Source: Cryptomeria japonica
Taxonomy: Eukaryota > Streptophyta > Pinopsida > Cupressales > Cupressaceae
Direction: 5' to 3'
DNA length: 64,000 nt
Assembly: GCF_030272615.1 (NCBI RefSeq)
Contig: NC_081415.1
Coordinates: 234,266,803-234,330,802, forward strand
In this document: piece after piece, positions 49,710-61,704 of the stretch
How positions within the stretch are numbered: position 1 is the stretch's first letter
Layout: each line of letters begins with the position of its first letter
Program-made: the position numbers and the translations under genes
The notes under the pieces: generated by a model
The model's input: only the letters and a program-made list of their open reading frames with translations
What the model was told of the DNA's origin: nothing
The model's database searches: none

Positions 49710-50819
49710 TGTAGACACTTAAAAATAATTATTTTAATTATTTTTAATTCCTTGCATAATTAATTAATTAATTATGTTAATTCAAATTCCTCTCAATATT
49801 AATTAAATATAATTAATATTGTCACTATAGCATGTGATTGATTTATTTAATGAATCAATCCCTTTCTTTATTCTTCTAAAAAATCAAATCCTCACAAATC
49901 TTCCTCTTAGCTAATTAATTTCAATTAATTAGTTAACCTACATGATTCCTACAAATCATCTTCTTAATTCATTCTTCTAGAAACTCCCTAAACTCACTTC
50001 ACATTATTCTTCTAATTTTTTATTCCCTGCACTCATTCTCTCTCCTAGTCAAATTCTCCTACAAATATTAATCCCACCTAACATTTCCTCTAATCCCCCT
50101 CCTAATGATTCATTAATGGTTAATCAGCATGATTAGCCACAAAGTCAACTCTTTGTCCTTTTCATCCAAGCACTAGCTTTAAATGCTCTTTTCCTAGGTG
50201 AATGTAAGATTTTCGAAATCACACATTCCTCTAGGCATCCCCTCTCCCAAGGAATTTTTAATTCCTATTTTATTCCTCCAATCCCCATAATATCCTTTTT
50301 TGGAGAATTTTTAATTCCTCCAATGTATCTTGTGGAGTGTGGAGATATGAAATGCCTTTAAGGCATATTTCTTGGTCTCCACACCCTCTCTTGGACCTTG
50401 TGTGAGCTCACAAGTAAATCTTAGCCCTTCATCTCGAATTCATCCTAGCCATCTGTTTTCCTCTCCTCTTCCTATAAAATAGGGCTCCATCCTTTCATTC
50501 AAAACATCTTGAAATCCAGTAAGTTTATGCTACCCTTTTGAGCCCAGGAAATCATCTTGGCAACTTGATCATCTCATCTTTATCATTTTTTAAATCCATT
50601 CCATTTGTGCACAACATTGGAGAGCCATCCACATCCAGCAATCAAAGGAGCACATCAAGTGGAGCATTATCAAGGGGTGCCTTCACTTCGTCAAGCTCAA
50701 TCCGAAGGAGAAGGTAAAATAGCAAGGTGAAATGGTCTTTTAATGATATTTTAGCATTCTGCATGTTTATTTTGTTATGTTTTGATCATTTGACCTTCAA
50801 ATCTATTTTCCTTTCTTCA
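49710..50819 (+). mobile_element. E3 5' LTR (about 1.11 kb)
   Basis: Begins TGTAGACACT at 49710, right inside E2 gag; TATAAAAT lies at 50473-50480. It probably ends TTCTTCA at 50819, before TTTTGGCATGGCCGG, which resembles the TTTTGGCGCCG-type junction of other Tat/Athila elements. The target duplication would be TAAAG (49705-49709); the partner was lost with the right end of E3. Confidence 0.65.
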
Positions 50820-51146
50820 TTTTGGCATGGCCGGTGGGACCCACTTCTCTAAGAACTAATGTTTTTTTTTTTAGGTTTTTGTGAGTTGTGAGACGTAGGT
50901 TCCAGAATAGCACGACTGCAAAAAAAATAAAATCCTTTTTGCCAGTTCCAGAATAATGACTCTGTATTTCTGCGCAACAGCTTCTTTTCTGTTTCTGTTT
51001 TGTTTTTGTTTCTATTCCTTTTCTGTTTCTGTTTTTGTTTTAGCACGATAGGTCTGCGATTAGCACGAGCGTTTTTGTGGGAATTTGAATTCCTGTTATT
51101 CGATCTGTTATTTGCTCTGTAATTTGCTTTGTTTAATTATAATCTG

Positions 51147-52345
51147 TGTGAAAGTAGGAGAGTATGCTCTTGTCTATATAGACAATCAGAAATCCAGACC
51201 TTTCACTTTTCTATTTTGTTTAGCGCGACTGTATGCTCTGACCGCAGGAAAGTGTGAAAATAGGAGAGTATGCTCTTGTCTATCTAGACAATCAGAAATC
51301 TGAACCTTTGATACTTTTCTATCTGTTTAGTGCTACTGTCTGCTTTGTTAATTTTTCTAAAAATTTTAGGCACTAATTGTAGTCTGCATTTCTTTTTTTT
51401 TCATTTCCTATTATCTGCTCTATTTAAAGATAATATGTCTGACCACAGGAAAGTGTGAAAGTCGGAGATTATGCTCGTCTATCTAGACAATCAGAAATCC
51501 GAACCTTTGACCTTTTTTTTTATTCTGTTAAATTTAGGGTTTCTGCTCTGTTAAATCTAGGGTTTCTGTCTGCTCTGTTAAATCTAAGGTTAAAAATAAA
51601 TAAATTCTTTATACGAGTAAATTTTTGTTTGTTTTTTTGCCATATCTTCTTTATCTTGACTCCATTTTCCTCTAAACTCCACCAGATTCTCTGCATTGCC
51701 ATTTTCCACATTTTCTTTCTTGGGGGCCTTATCCCAAAAATCCACTTTTTGAAGCCTAAATCCCATATTTCTCTATTTTTAGGGTTTGCTATAACTTTTT
51801 CCCCTTTTATCCAATCACCTCCAATTTTTTCTCATATTATCCATCTCCAACTTTTGCTTCTTTGTCCCTCTTGGACAAATTTTCCCATTCCTTCATCTCT
51901 CCTCCAAAATCCCCATTTTTTGCTTGCCTATCCCTTGGAAAGTGGCAAAAACCTAGTCAAACCCCATTTACCCATCAAAGCTTTCTTCAAATCCACATTT
52001 GTCATTAGTAAAAATGTTTTTATTCATGTTTTTCTATTTATTCCCAAAAAATAAAATAAAAATTAATATTTTTGTCATTTTGTTGTTTTTTGCAGGACGC
52101 TTGTTGAAGATTGTTTTTCCGAACTACTAATCAAGTTGTTTTGCAGGATGCTTTTTGAAGACTCCATTTTTCAAACTACTAATCAAGTGGTTTTGCAAGT
52201 TGCCTAGCTGATTCAACTAAATATTGTGCATTTATTTAAATTAAGCACCTAGATATTAATTAAAATGGAATGAACCATTGTCTTATGTGTCTTTAAGAAA
52301 AGCGTAAAGGTAGGAAAGTATGCTCTCGTCTTACTAGACGATCAG
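51147..52345 (+). repeat. Four-copy ~55-bp repeat with central palindrome in E3 leader
   Basis: Each copy reads about GTRGGAGAGTATGCTC, then an inverted repeat, then ATCAGAAATCCGAACC. The cores are TTGTCTATATAGACAA (51170-51185, perfect palindrome), TTGTCTATCTAGACAA (51276-51291), TCGTCTATCTAGACAA (51475-51490) and TCGTCTTACTAGACGA (52326-52341). Confidence 0.8.
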
Positions 52346-53376
52346 AAATCCAGACCCTCCAACCTTTTCTTGTTTGATTGTGTGTTTACCTCTAGCGGGT
52401 CTGCCCTCCCAACTTGCTCTTTGAGAAGGTAAGAGGGGAACGACTCAAGTGAGTACACCCGGACCTGGGGTTCCCAACTCACTATAATAAATAGGCCATT
52501 GACTATGAAAGGGTTAATGGTTGGGGCTATATGAGAGTTCACTCTCACATTGGGTGCTTAGTAGGATCCTAGAGATCTCAATCACGCTTGCGTGACTACT
52601 AAGTTCTTGGTGCTTCATTGGGATATAGGCCTCAATTGCGCTTGCGCAACTTCGAAGGGTAGCTCCTAACGGGAGGACTTACTAAACACCTTGTTCGTAG
52701 TGGCCAAAAACCTTCTAGTCATTGGTGTAGGAGGTTGGACCTCTGAAGCGACCCATATTTTTATGGCCCTTAGTAGAGACACAAAGTTCGCCATGAGGAG
52801 TTTTCATGGGAATTGATGCTTGGCTGCCCTGAGAAGTGAGTGTCGTGGAGGGGACCCAGTGGGGTCAAGCATCTAAGTGTCCACTCTGGGTAAGCATAGA
52901 TGGGAAACCAATTGGGATTCAATGACTATTGTCCTTGCTAGCCTTAAGAATGTTGTATATGAGCATGAGTGTCTCTAATATAATATGCATTTGATCACTG
53001 TGTTTGCTTTGTTTGATACATACTTGCCAAGAGTAGACTAAAAACACATCACTATCCCCAAACACTTTGCAAAAACACTTGTCAAGACACAAACAATTGT
53101 CCAAGTCATTACACACATCAAGTCCAAAAAAAAAAAATTGCATCAAAGCTCTGTCCATCCCATATTTCATAAGGCTAAGAGAGAAGCTAAGAGTCCGTCA
53201 TCTCCATCAACATTCAAGTTTGTCCTTTGAAACACCAACTATTATCCAAATCAGGGTGGTCGTATCCCTTCATATAACTTGTCATTCAAATTGATCCTCC
53301 ATTAAGTCATATTCATGTCAAAGACAACCTAGTTATCAAGTTTCTTCTGAGCCATCACTACCATACCTTCTTCATC

Positions 53377-53540
53377 TTTCATCCTCAAATTTCTTAAATC
53401 CTTTCATCCTCAATTTTATTATATCCTTTCATCACAAATTTCTCAAATCCTTTCATCACAAATTTCTTAAATCCTTTCATCACAAATTTCTTAAGTCCTT
53501 TCATCACATTTTTCCTAAGTCTTTTCACCACAAATATCGT
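53377..53540 (+). repeat. 24-25 bp minisatellite before E3 gag
   Basis: About 6.7 units of TTTCATCACAAATTTCTTAA followed by ATCC, ending 3 bases before the gag ATG. Confidence 0.9.
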
Positions 53541-53542
53541 GT

Positions 53543-55480
53543 ATGGTCGCAACTCGATCCCAAAAGAAAAAGATGGTTGAATAACAATATGGCATGCCAG
53601 ACATTGGTGTCCTATATGAAGATCCCATGCAAGATCATACACAAAGTGGACAACCTAGCGATCAAGATCAAAGTCAAAATCTAGATATGGTTAACCAAGA
53701 TGAACTTTGTCCGGAAGTGCAAACTTTCCTAGCGGATTCTTATAACCAAGAGATGATGGAAAAGTTTATTAAACACAATTCTACTGGACTTCTGAAAACT
53801 CTCCTTGAACATGGAGCTCAACTTCCGCCTGAATTTAATAGATCCGCTCTCACCCAACAACCACAAGGAGACCTCGCTCCCACACAAAGTGCTGCACGTA
53901 CTATTCAAACTCAATCAATTGCAGTCCCATCAATCATCCAAGCTCAATCAATGCCACCCGTGGTACCTCCCACTGTGGTCTCCATCCCACTTTCTTCCTC
54001 CTTACCACCCATACCACTATCAAATCCGATCTCATCCATTCTCCAACAAACTTCTATACCACCTCCTTCTATTCAACCACAAATTTCTATTCCACAAACT
54101 TCCCTTCCTCCCAACAATGTCGCAAATTTTATCCGAGCCGTATTCAGTCCCGTCACAACAGTTGGCAGACCGCAACTAATTGTCCCTCAAACCCCAGCAA
54201 CATCGGTCATCACATCCCACGTTCCCACCTCCTCATCATATCAATATATTGGTGGTGGTGCACCTTCTTTGGTTTATCCAATTCTTGGGGCAAATACAAT
54301 TCATCAATATCAAGGTCCACAACAAGACCTCATCAAGGAAATTCAAGACATGAAGAATATCATCAAGGACATGAAATAAAGGACTAATAAAAGGAAAACT
54401 TACTCATTCGAAGAGTTTTTCCCTTGTCCTTACGACCCGTCTATATCAGTTGCACCATATCCCAAAAAATTTGAGATCCCTAAATTCACCAAGTATGAAG
54501 GCAAAGGAGATCCCTGCGACCATGTCTGAGAATTCCACATCTTATGCCAAGAAGTCTCCTATAGTGACCTTTATCTTCGCAGACTCTTTCCCAAAAGTCT
54601 CATGGGAGACGCCTTGGCATGGTTCTCATCTTTACCACGAGGTTCCATTGTCTCTTTTCCAGACTTGGCAAAAAAATTTGTGGCCCACTATGCATACAAC
54701 ATGGGTAATGATGTATCTATGATGGACTTATGTAATACAAAAAAAGGCCCAGAGAAACCTTCACCAATTTCCTACAAAGATGGCGACATCTTATCAAGAA
54801 ATTTCAGTGGGACATGCCAGAACAACATCAAATTGAGCTATTCCAAAAGAACTTGGTGCCTGAACTTTCAAGACCTTTAATATCTCAATGTATCAAATCC
54901 TTCCAAAAATTGATAGATAAGGGCCTCGCCCTCGAACGTGTCTTGTTGGAGGAAGGAACCTTGAAACATTACCAGAAATCAACACAAAGTTCTTCCTCTT
55001 ATTATAACGACAAGCCAACATTCTAGTCCAAAAATAAAAATGTGGTCAATGATGGTATAACTGATGCAAAGCGGGTCCAAACCGTGGCCGCTCCCCCAAA
55101 ATCCACCACCAACAATCATCAATTCAACAACCAAAATCAATCCCAAAAACCTCACAACAATGTCTCAATCCAGGGACGACCACCCCAATTGAATAACATG
55201 ACTCCAAGAGATTCCACTCCTCTAGCTGAGCCTATTGAAGTGGTATTTCAAAAACTTGTCCAAGCAGGTATAGTGGTTTTTCCAATCACTCGCTCATTTG
55301 ACCCCAATCAACCTAAACCAAGATGGTATAATGAAAATGAGTATTTTGAATACCATCATATCAACGGACATGATACACGAAAGTGTATGAAACTGAAGAT
55401 CTACATATAAGATCTCATTGATAGAGGTGAGATTGAAGTAGCAAATGCAAAACTTGGTAATAACAATGACAAACTCAAAA
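53543..55480 (+). pseudogene. E3 gag (broken)
   Basis: Starts MVATRSQKKK at 53543, with a stop 13 codons in. A Pro/Ser/Gln-rich central part follows (about 53880-54240). The capsid-like core (54420-54990) reads KFEIPKFTKYEGKGDP, LFPKSLMGDALAWFSSLPRG and FVAHYAYNMGNDVSMMDLCN, typical of Tat-lineage gag. The nucleocapsid-like part has EYHHINGHDTRKC at about 55350, a zinc knuckle whose first Cys is lost (Phe). Breaks: stops at 53582, 54377, 54526, 55024 and 55408, and a frameshift near 54750. Confidence 0.85.
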
Positions 55481-57463
55481 TGTACCAGGAACCCTTCTCG
55501 AAGCATGATAAAGGAAAAGGCTCATCATCTAATGCAATGGGTTATGACTACACTAATCACATAATCGGTTTTGATTTTTCGGTAGGTCACATTGAACCTG
55601 CAGACAATAATGTCAATGTCATAACCATCCAAGGAGTTAATCCTCCTTCTTCCCAAAGCAAACCAAATCTTGCTCGGATAGTCATTCAAGGTGCCATGCC
55701 TTCCACCTCCCATTTCCAGAATGACTGCAATGCAACTACACGTCGAGGAAGAGTCATCATCCAAGGAGTTCCTCCCCCACCAACCCCCCCACCCATGTCT
55801 TCCACCCATCGATATGACCTCCTTGATCAACTTGGGAAGACACCCGCACAGATCTCCATTTTGGAACTTCTCAAGACTTCTCCGATCCATAAAGAAATTT
55901 TGGAACAAGCCCTTCTCCAATCACGCGTTCCTAATAACATCAACGCCACCCAATTCCAAGCCCTCATTGGAAACCTTGCTGCCCAGCAACACATTGTATT
56001 TAACTCCAAAGATGCTCCCGTAGATGAGGACCATAACAAACCTTTGCACATCAAAGCTCTTATCCACAAGCACAAGGTCAAATGTATCTTGATAGACGGT
56101 GGATCTGGGCTTAATTTGTGCACATACAAATTAATAAAACAATTGGGACTTTCTGAAGATTTGATAGACACATCAGGAAGGATCATAATAAAGGCATATG
56201 ATGATGCAGAAAGAATTTCAAAGGGCGTGGTCACCTTACCTCTTCAAGTGGGCCTCATTACAATTGAAACCCCTTGCCAAGTAATAGATCTTGACCTCCC
56301 CTACAACATTCTCCTCAGGAGGCCATGGATTCATTCCTTGCAGGTCGTACCCTCCACCTATCACCAATGCATCAAATTCCTCTATAACGGAAGAGAGATC
56401 ACTATCAAAGGTGATCCCCAACCTTTTCAATATTGCAAACTATTAGAGGGGAAGTATCTATATCATTGCCCACTAAATAGACCCTTGCCAATGCCTCCAT
56501 CTGACACATCAAATGTTGCCTCCACATCATCGCAACCAGATAATCAAATCAAGATCTTGGACAATGGCTATGGAGAATACAAATTGGAGGATGTCTTATT
56601 AATAGGCAACCTCCCTCTCTCTCCTAAGTCATTTGGAAAACCAAAAGAGATTAAAAAAAGACCCAAAACCAGTCATGCAATGCCAAAACACCACCTTCCA
56701 GCAATGGGGCCTACTTGATAACGAGAGCCTTGAAGTAGATATCTCTTCATGGCTGTACCGGGAAGAAGATGAAGATCCAACAAGAATATCCAAAGAAATG
56801 TACCCAAAAGCATCTACCATAGTTGAAAAAATGGGTTACAAAGGACATGGCCTGGGACCAGAGGAGAAAGGAAGAAAAACACCCATAAATCCTATCTCCT
56901 ACAGATACAATAGAGGCTTGGGGTACACCCCGGTGCCTAAGATTACTGTCGCTGGTGCCCCTTCTAGTCCTTCTTCAGATATCGAAAGCGCTAACAAAGA
57001 GGAATTTCACGAAATGCCTTATGAATATGAGAAAGATATCTTCTTGGATGCTTACATCAATACCATCACCCCCGTAACCCCTCCCAATTCACATGAGCTA
57101 CATATTGTCCATCCTGAACTCATTGACTGGGGTCAACGAGACAAAACCACTTTAGATATCTGCACCAATGATAATGCTCTCATTACTCTCCTAACAACGC
57201 AAAATATAGAAGATTGTAGCAGAATCGAGGGTATTAAACTACACGAAAAGGGATACTTTGGTAGTCAGGTCAATTCCCTTAGCCACAAAAAAGATAATAA
57301 AAGAAAAATATATGATTCTCTAGGTGAAAACCTCCTTGAGGTACCTTTGGATGAACAAGAAATAAAAACAAAGGGTGTATCTGAAAGTGAAAACCTGGAA
57401 AAGGCGCTTGATGATGAGGGATTTGACCTCCCTACCATTGGTTACCTTCCATAGGACAAATCA
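55481..57463 (+). pseudogene. E3 protease and G-patch region (broken)
   Basis: An aspartic protease domain centres on CILIDGGSGLNLC (about 56085-56123), where the usual D-S/T-G is D-G-G, followed by RIIIKAYDDAER and the ILLRRPWIH block (about 56305-56335). After a frameshift near 56680 comes MGYKGHGLGPEEKGRKTPI (about 56830-56886), a G-patch-like motif. The same order is seen in the second element (61705-62520). A Glu/Asp-rich linker leads to the RT. Confidence 0.8.
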
Positions 57464-57466
57464 AAT

Positions 57467-58990
57467 TTGTTGATAGAAGAAATAGACAGCATCAACATGG
57501 GCACTGAGGTCATTCCGAAAAATGTGCTCATTGCCAAATCCCTCACAAAAATTGAGAAGAAAGACTTCATCAACTTTCTAATAGAGGAAAAAATCAATTT
57601 TGCATGGTCCTATTCCGATATGCCAGGGTTGGACCCTGCCTTGGTGGTTCACAATCTCGTCGTCCGCCCAGATGCAAAACCTGTAAAACAAAAATTGTGC
57701 AAAATGCACCCACATATTGCACTCCTGGTCAAGGTGGAACTCCAAAAGTTGTTAGATGCATAATTTATCAAACCAATAGATTATGCTGAATGGGTCTCCA
57801 ACATTGTACTTGTCGGCAAACCTGCTGGGTCATTTGCATCTGCACAGATTTCTGAGATCTAAATATAGCTTATCCTAAAGATGATTTCTCTCTCCCCAAT
57901 ATAGACATGATTGTGGACCTTATAGCAGGACATGAAATGTTATCGCTAATGGATGGGTTTTTTGGATACAACCAAATCAGGATAGCAGATGAGGATCAAC
58001 ATAAAATTGCATTCACAACACCATGGGGTACCTTCTGTTACCGGGTCATGCCTTTTGGCCTTAAAAATGCTGGAGCTACGTATCAAATGGGCAATGACAA
58101 CAATTTTTCATGACCTCTTGCACAAAATTATGGAGGACTACATGGATGATCTTCTAGGAAAATCCAAGACAAGACAAGAACACATCCCCATTCTAAAATA
58201 GATCTTTGAAAGATTGGAAAAATACAAGCTGCGCCTAAATCCTAAAAAGCGTGTGTTTGGCATCACATCGAGAAAAGTACTGGGATTAATTGTTTCCCGT
58301 AGAGGCATCAAGGTTGATCCCGCAAAGGTAAAAGCTATTATGGAAATGCCTTCGCCAAAAACTCTCAGACAACTGCGCAGTCTCCAAGGAAAACTCTAGT
58401 CTTTCAGGCGTTTCATTTCACAGCTAGGAGACAAGTGTCATCCATTTGTACACCTATTGCGTAAAGACACAAAATTTAAATGGGATTGCCTATGTCAAAA
58501 AGCCTTTGAGAAATTAAAAGAATATCTAGCATCACCTCCCGTATTGATGCCTCTTGCTCGTAGAAAACCCCTTATTTTGTATATATGTGCTACTACAACG
58601 GCATTGGGGGCATTGTTGGTGTAAACAGATGATCAAGGGAAGGAACATGCCATTTACTACATTAGTCGGACATTGGTAGGATATGAACTCAATTACACCC
58701 CCATTGAAAGAGCATGTTTGGCATTAGTGTTCAGCACACAGAGACTACAACACTATATGCTAAATAATAAGACAAAATTAATTGCTAAAATTGATCCACT
58801 TAAATATCTCAAGTCCAAAGTTGTTCTCACTGGCAGAACTACCAAATGGGTCATGCTCTTAAGCGAGTTTGACATTGAATATGTGGACAAAAAGGCAATC
58901 AAGGGACAAGTCATTGCAGATCAGTTGGTTGAAGCTCCACTTCCAGGCGACCATCCTCTTCTCATAGAATTACCAGATGAGTTCATTATG
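57467..58990 (+). pseudogene. E3 reverse transcriptase and Ty3-type RNase H (broken)
   Basis: Motifs in order: FAWSYSDMPGLDP and VKQKLCKMHPHIA (RT lead-in); FIKPIDYAEWVSNIVLVGKP; PKDDFSLPNIDMIVD; MDGFFGYNQIRIA; TPWGTFCYRVMPFGLKNAGATYQ; and the active-site box YMDD at 58139-58150, intact. RKVLGLIVSRRGIKVDPAKV and LRSLQGKL close the RT. The Ty3-type RNase H follows (LILYICATTTALGALLV...EHAIYYISRTL...PIERACLALVFSTQRLQHYM). Breaks: stops at 57761, 58199, 58397 and 58622 and frameshifts near 57830 and 58100. Confidence 0.9.
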
Positions 58991-59575
58991 ACTATTACCA
59001 CATCCTCTACATGGAAATTGTATTTTGATGGCTCCTACACTAAAAATGGATCGGGGGCAGGAATATTATTGGTCACACCTCAAGGAGATGGCATCCCCAA
59101 ATCATACAAGATAGCCTTTGCATGTACCCATAACATAGCAAAATACGAGGCCCTCATCACAGGTTTACGCTTGGCTATCCAATGGAAAATAAAGGAATTA
59201 CAAGTCTATGGCGATTCCCAACTCATCATAAAACAAGTCAATGATGAATACCAGAAAAAAGATGATAAACTCCTTCCCTACCATACCATGGTTGAAGATC
59301 TTAAGCAACATTTCATGGCAATCAAGTTTGACCAAATCCCACGAATAAACAACAGGGCTACAGATGCAATGGCCACCATTGGCTCCCTCCTTCAAATGCC
59401 AGCACACAGTCAGAAGTGTGAGTTCTTGGTCGACCAATTGTTTATACCGGCATACTACCTACTAGAGTCTGAAATGGTGTGTGTTCTTGTTGGTCCTGAG
59501 TCCCCTTGGTACCAAGAAACCTTCGCTTTCCTCAAAGACAACACCATTCCCCCACACCTCACCAAAACCCAATAG
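58991..59575 (+). pseudogene. E3 archaeal-type second RNase H (aRNH)
   Basis: Open without a stop from the preceding domain. KLYFDGSYTKNGSGAGILLV, IAKYEALITGLRLA, VYGDSQLIIKQV and RATDAMATI keep the four catalytic acids D, E, D, D. A second, archaeal-type RNase H placed after the Ty3 RNase H and before integrase is the diagnostic of the Tat lineage (Ogre/Retand-like). The best-preserved domain of E3. Confidence 0.9.
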
Positions 59576-60356
59576 AAAACCTTCATCCGCTGATGTGCCC
59601 GTTACACCATCCTTGCAGACACCTTGTTCAAAAGACATTTTAATGGTTCCCTCCTAAGGTGTTTAGATAAACAAGAAACAGAATGGGCATTACGCGAAGT
59701 ACACGAGGGTATCTAGGGGGCACACTCAAGTGGACTCACATTGGCTAAAAAACTTTTGAGAATAGGATACTGTTGGCCTAAAATGGAAGAAGATGCATAC
59801 AATTATGTGAAGAAATGCATCCCTTGCCAGCAGCATGGTGACAAGATTCATGCACCATCACAAGAATTGCAGCCATTCATTACACCATGGCCCTTCTCGC
59901 AGTGGGGGCTCGATCTCATTGGGAAAATCCACCCTTCATCTTCCAATGGACATAAATTCATTATCACTGCCACCGAATACTTCACCAAGTGGGTAGAGGC
60001 TATCCCTCTTACTTTCACCACCGACAAGCAAATATCCAAATTCATCCTGAACTACCTAATCTACCGATATGGCATCCCAAAAGTTATCATCACAGATAAT
60101 GGTAAACAATTTAAGAACTAGGATGTCAAAGAACTCTGCCAAAAATTCAACATCCAACACCGCTTCTCCACTCCATATTACCCCCAAGGCAATGGCCAAG
60201 ATGAGGCTTCTACTAAATATCCTAATAAAAATCCTCAAAAAGACAGTCAATGAAGCAGGCCGTGATTGGCACCTCCAAATCCATCCTGCATTGTGGGCCT
60301 ACCGCACCTCCATCCGCACCCCCACAAGTGCCACTCCTTATTCCCTAGTATTTGGT
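59576..60356 (+). pseudogene. E3 integrase, truncated
   Basis: The HHCC zinc domain (HEGI...KKCIPCQQHGD) is broken by a stop at 59716. The core shows GLDLIGKI, ITATEYFTKWVEAIPL and ITDNGKQF (catalytic D, D). After a stop at 60119 and a frameshift near 60200 come NGQDEAS (catalytic E) and AGRDWHLQIHPALWAYRTS. The protein stops abruptly in TPYSLVFGD at about 60356; the C-terminal part and the 3' LTR are missing. Confidence 0.85.
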
Positions 60357-61704
60357 GACATTTGAAGAGCTATTTCAAAAGTTCTTGGCACATTACTCTC
60401 ATAACATTGAACGTGATATCACCATGGCTGATCTATGTAACACTAAACAAAAACCAGGTGAACTATTCTCAGTCTTCCTGCAACGATGGCATCAAATGTC
60501 TAGTAGACATTCTCTTCAATTACCTGAACAAGAACTAGTGGAAATATTTATTTCCAACTTAAACAAAGAAATGGAGTTTCACCTGGACGCCAAAGACACA
60601 AATTCTTTCAATGACATGATCACCAAAGGCTTAAAATGTGAGCGGGCTCTCATCAAGAAAGGGCCTATCAAAATCTATAATGAGCCAAAGGATGGTCCTC
60701 GCCCACACTTCAATAGTGACAAACCAAGCTTCTGGAACAAAAATAAAAATATTGTCAACGACGGGGTTATGGATGCAAGAACTATCAAAAGTGCACAACC
60801 TGTAGTTTGATTTGCAGGACAGAATCCCCCACCTCAGACTAACACAGTTGTTCCTCCCAATCAAGGCTGCATCACATCTCATGATGAACCCAGGCCGCGT
60901 CAACAAAAACCAAAGCAAACGTACACTCCCTTAGGGGAACCCATTGAAATAGTGTTACGATAGTTGGTTTCTCAAAACCTGGTAACCCTACCCAAAACAT
61001 CAAACTATGAACCTCAAGTCAAACCTGCATGGTGGAGAGATACTGAACACTGTGATTTTCATCAAGGAAAAGGACACAAGACAAGCAATTGTCATAGATT
61101 AAAAGATCTTACTCAAGATCTTATTGACCGAGGTGATATTGAAATGGAAGGACATGACCCAAAGACAACAAACAATGATCATCTCATGTTTAAAAATCCA
61201 CTTCCATCACATAATCAAAGGGGTCCTTCCACTTCAGGGAGAAACAAAGATACCACCAATTATACGCAAGTCGCGTATAATTATACTGTGAATCACCTAT
61301 ACGATGCCAGCGAACAAATTGCAATTATAACCATCAAAAATCCCAACTCCACTTGCAATGTTACGCGTCATAGCAAGATTACCATAAAGGCAACTCCACA
61401 AGGCACCCCACCTATCCCAAAGCAGTATAACCTTGTGGAACAGTTAGACAAAACGCCTGCACTGATATCTATTTTAGAGCTATTGCGCCTATCTCCATCC
61501 CATAAAACAATCTTGGATCAAGCTCTCCAAGAAGTGTCAGTCCTTGCAAACTTAAATACAGATCAGTTCCAAGCCATGGTTGGAAATCTAAGGTCATCAC
61601 CTTGTCTCACTTTCTCTGAAAGTGACAACTCATCCTTCCAACAACCTCATAATGCCTCCTTCCATATTGAAGGGTTTATCAACTAGCATAGGATCAAGCG
61701 AGTC
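60357..61704 (+). pseudogene. Second gag, joined in mid-protein to the E3 integrase (probable E2)
   Basis: Begins without its N-terminal half at TFEELFQKFLAHYSHN, followed by ITMADLCNTKQKPGELFSVF and LQRWHQMSSRH. The nucleocapsid part CDFHQGKGHKTSNC (about 61050-61090) keeps all its zinc-knuckle residues, unlike E3. Stops at 60808, 60961 and 61684 break one otherwise continuous frame. E2 gag was cut at 49709; this segment would supply its C-terminal half, with about the middle third missing. Confidence 0.8.

Larger units (their letters stand above)
50820..53542 (+). other. E3 leader with palindromic repeats
   Basis: A 2.7-kb leader between LTR and gag. It contains four copies of a unit with a central palindrome (see 51170, 51276, 51475, 52326), TAGCRCGACTG-type motifs resembling those in the E2 leader, a 53-bp direct repeat at 52093-52200 and a minisatellite at 53377. 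The T-rich frame at 51455-52054 (199 codons) codes a Phe/Leu/Ile-rich product without a domain and is probably incidental. Confidence 0.5.

Noticed and set aside
51530-51595. TTTAGGGTTT-like units resembling plant telomere repeat
   Set aside because: Only about three irregular units spaced by unrelated sequence; part of the E3 leader repeats, not an interstitial telomere.
51455-52054. 199-codon frame in the E3 leader as a possible membrane protein
   Set aside because: Phe/Leu/Ile richness follows from T-rich DNA; the frame runs through the repeat units and has no conserved feature.
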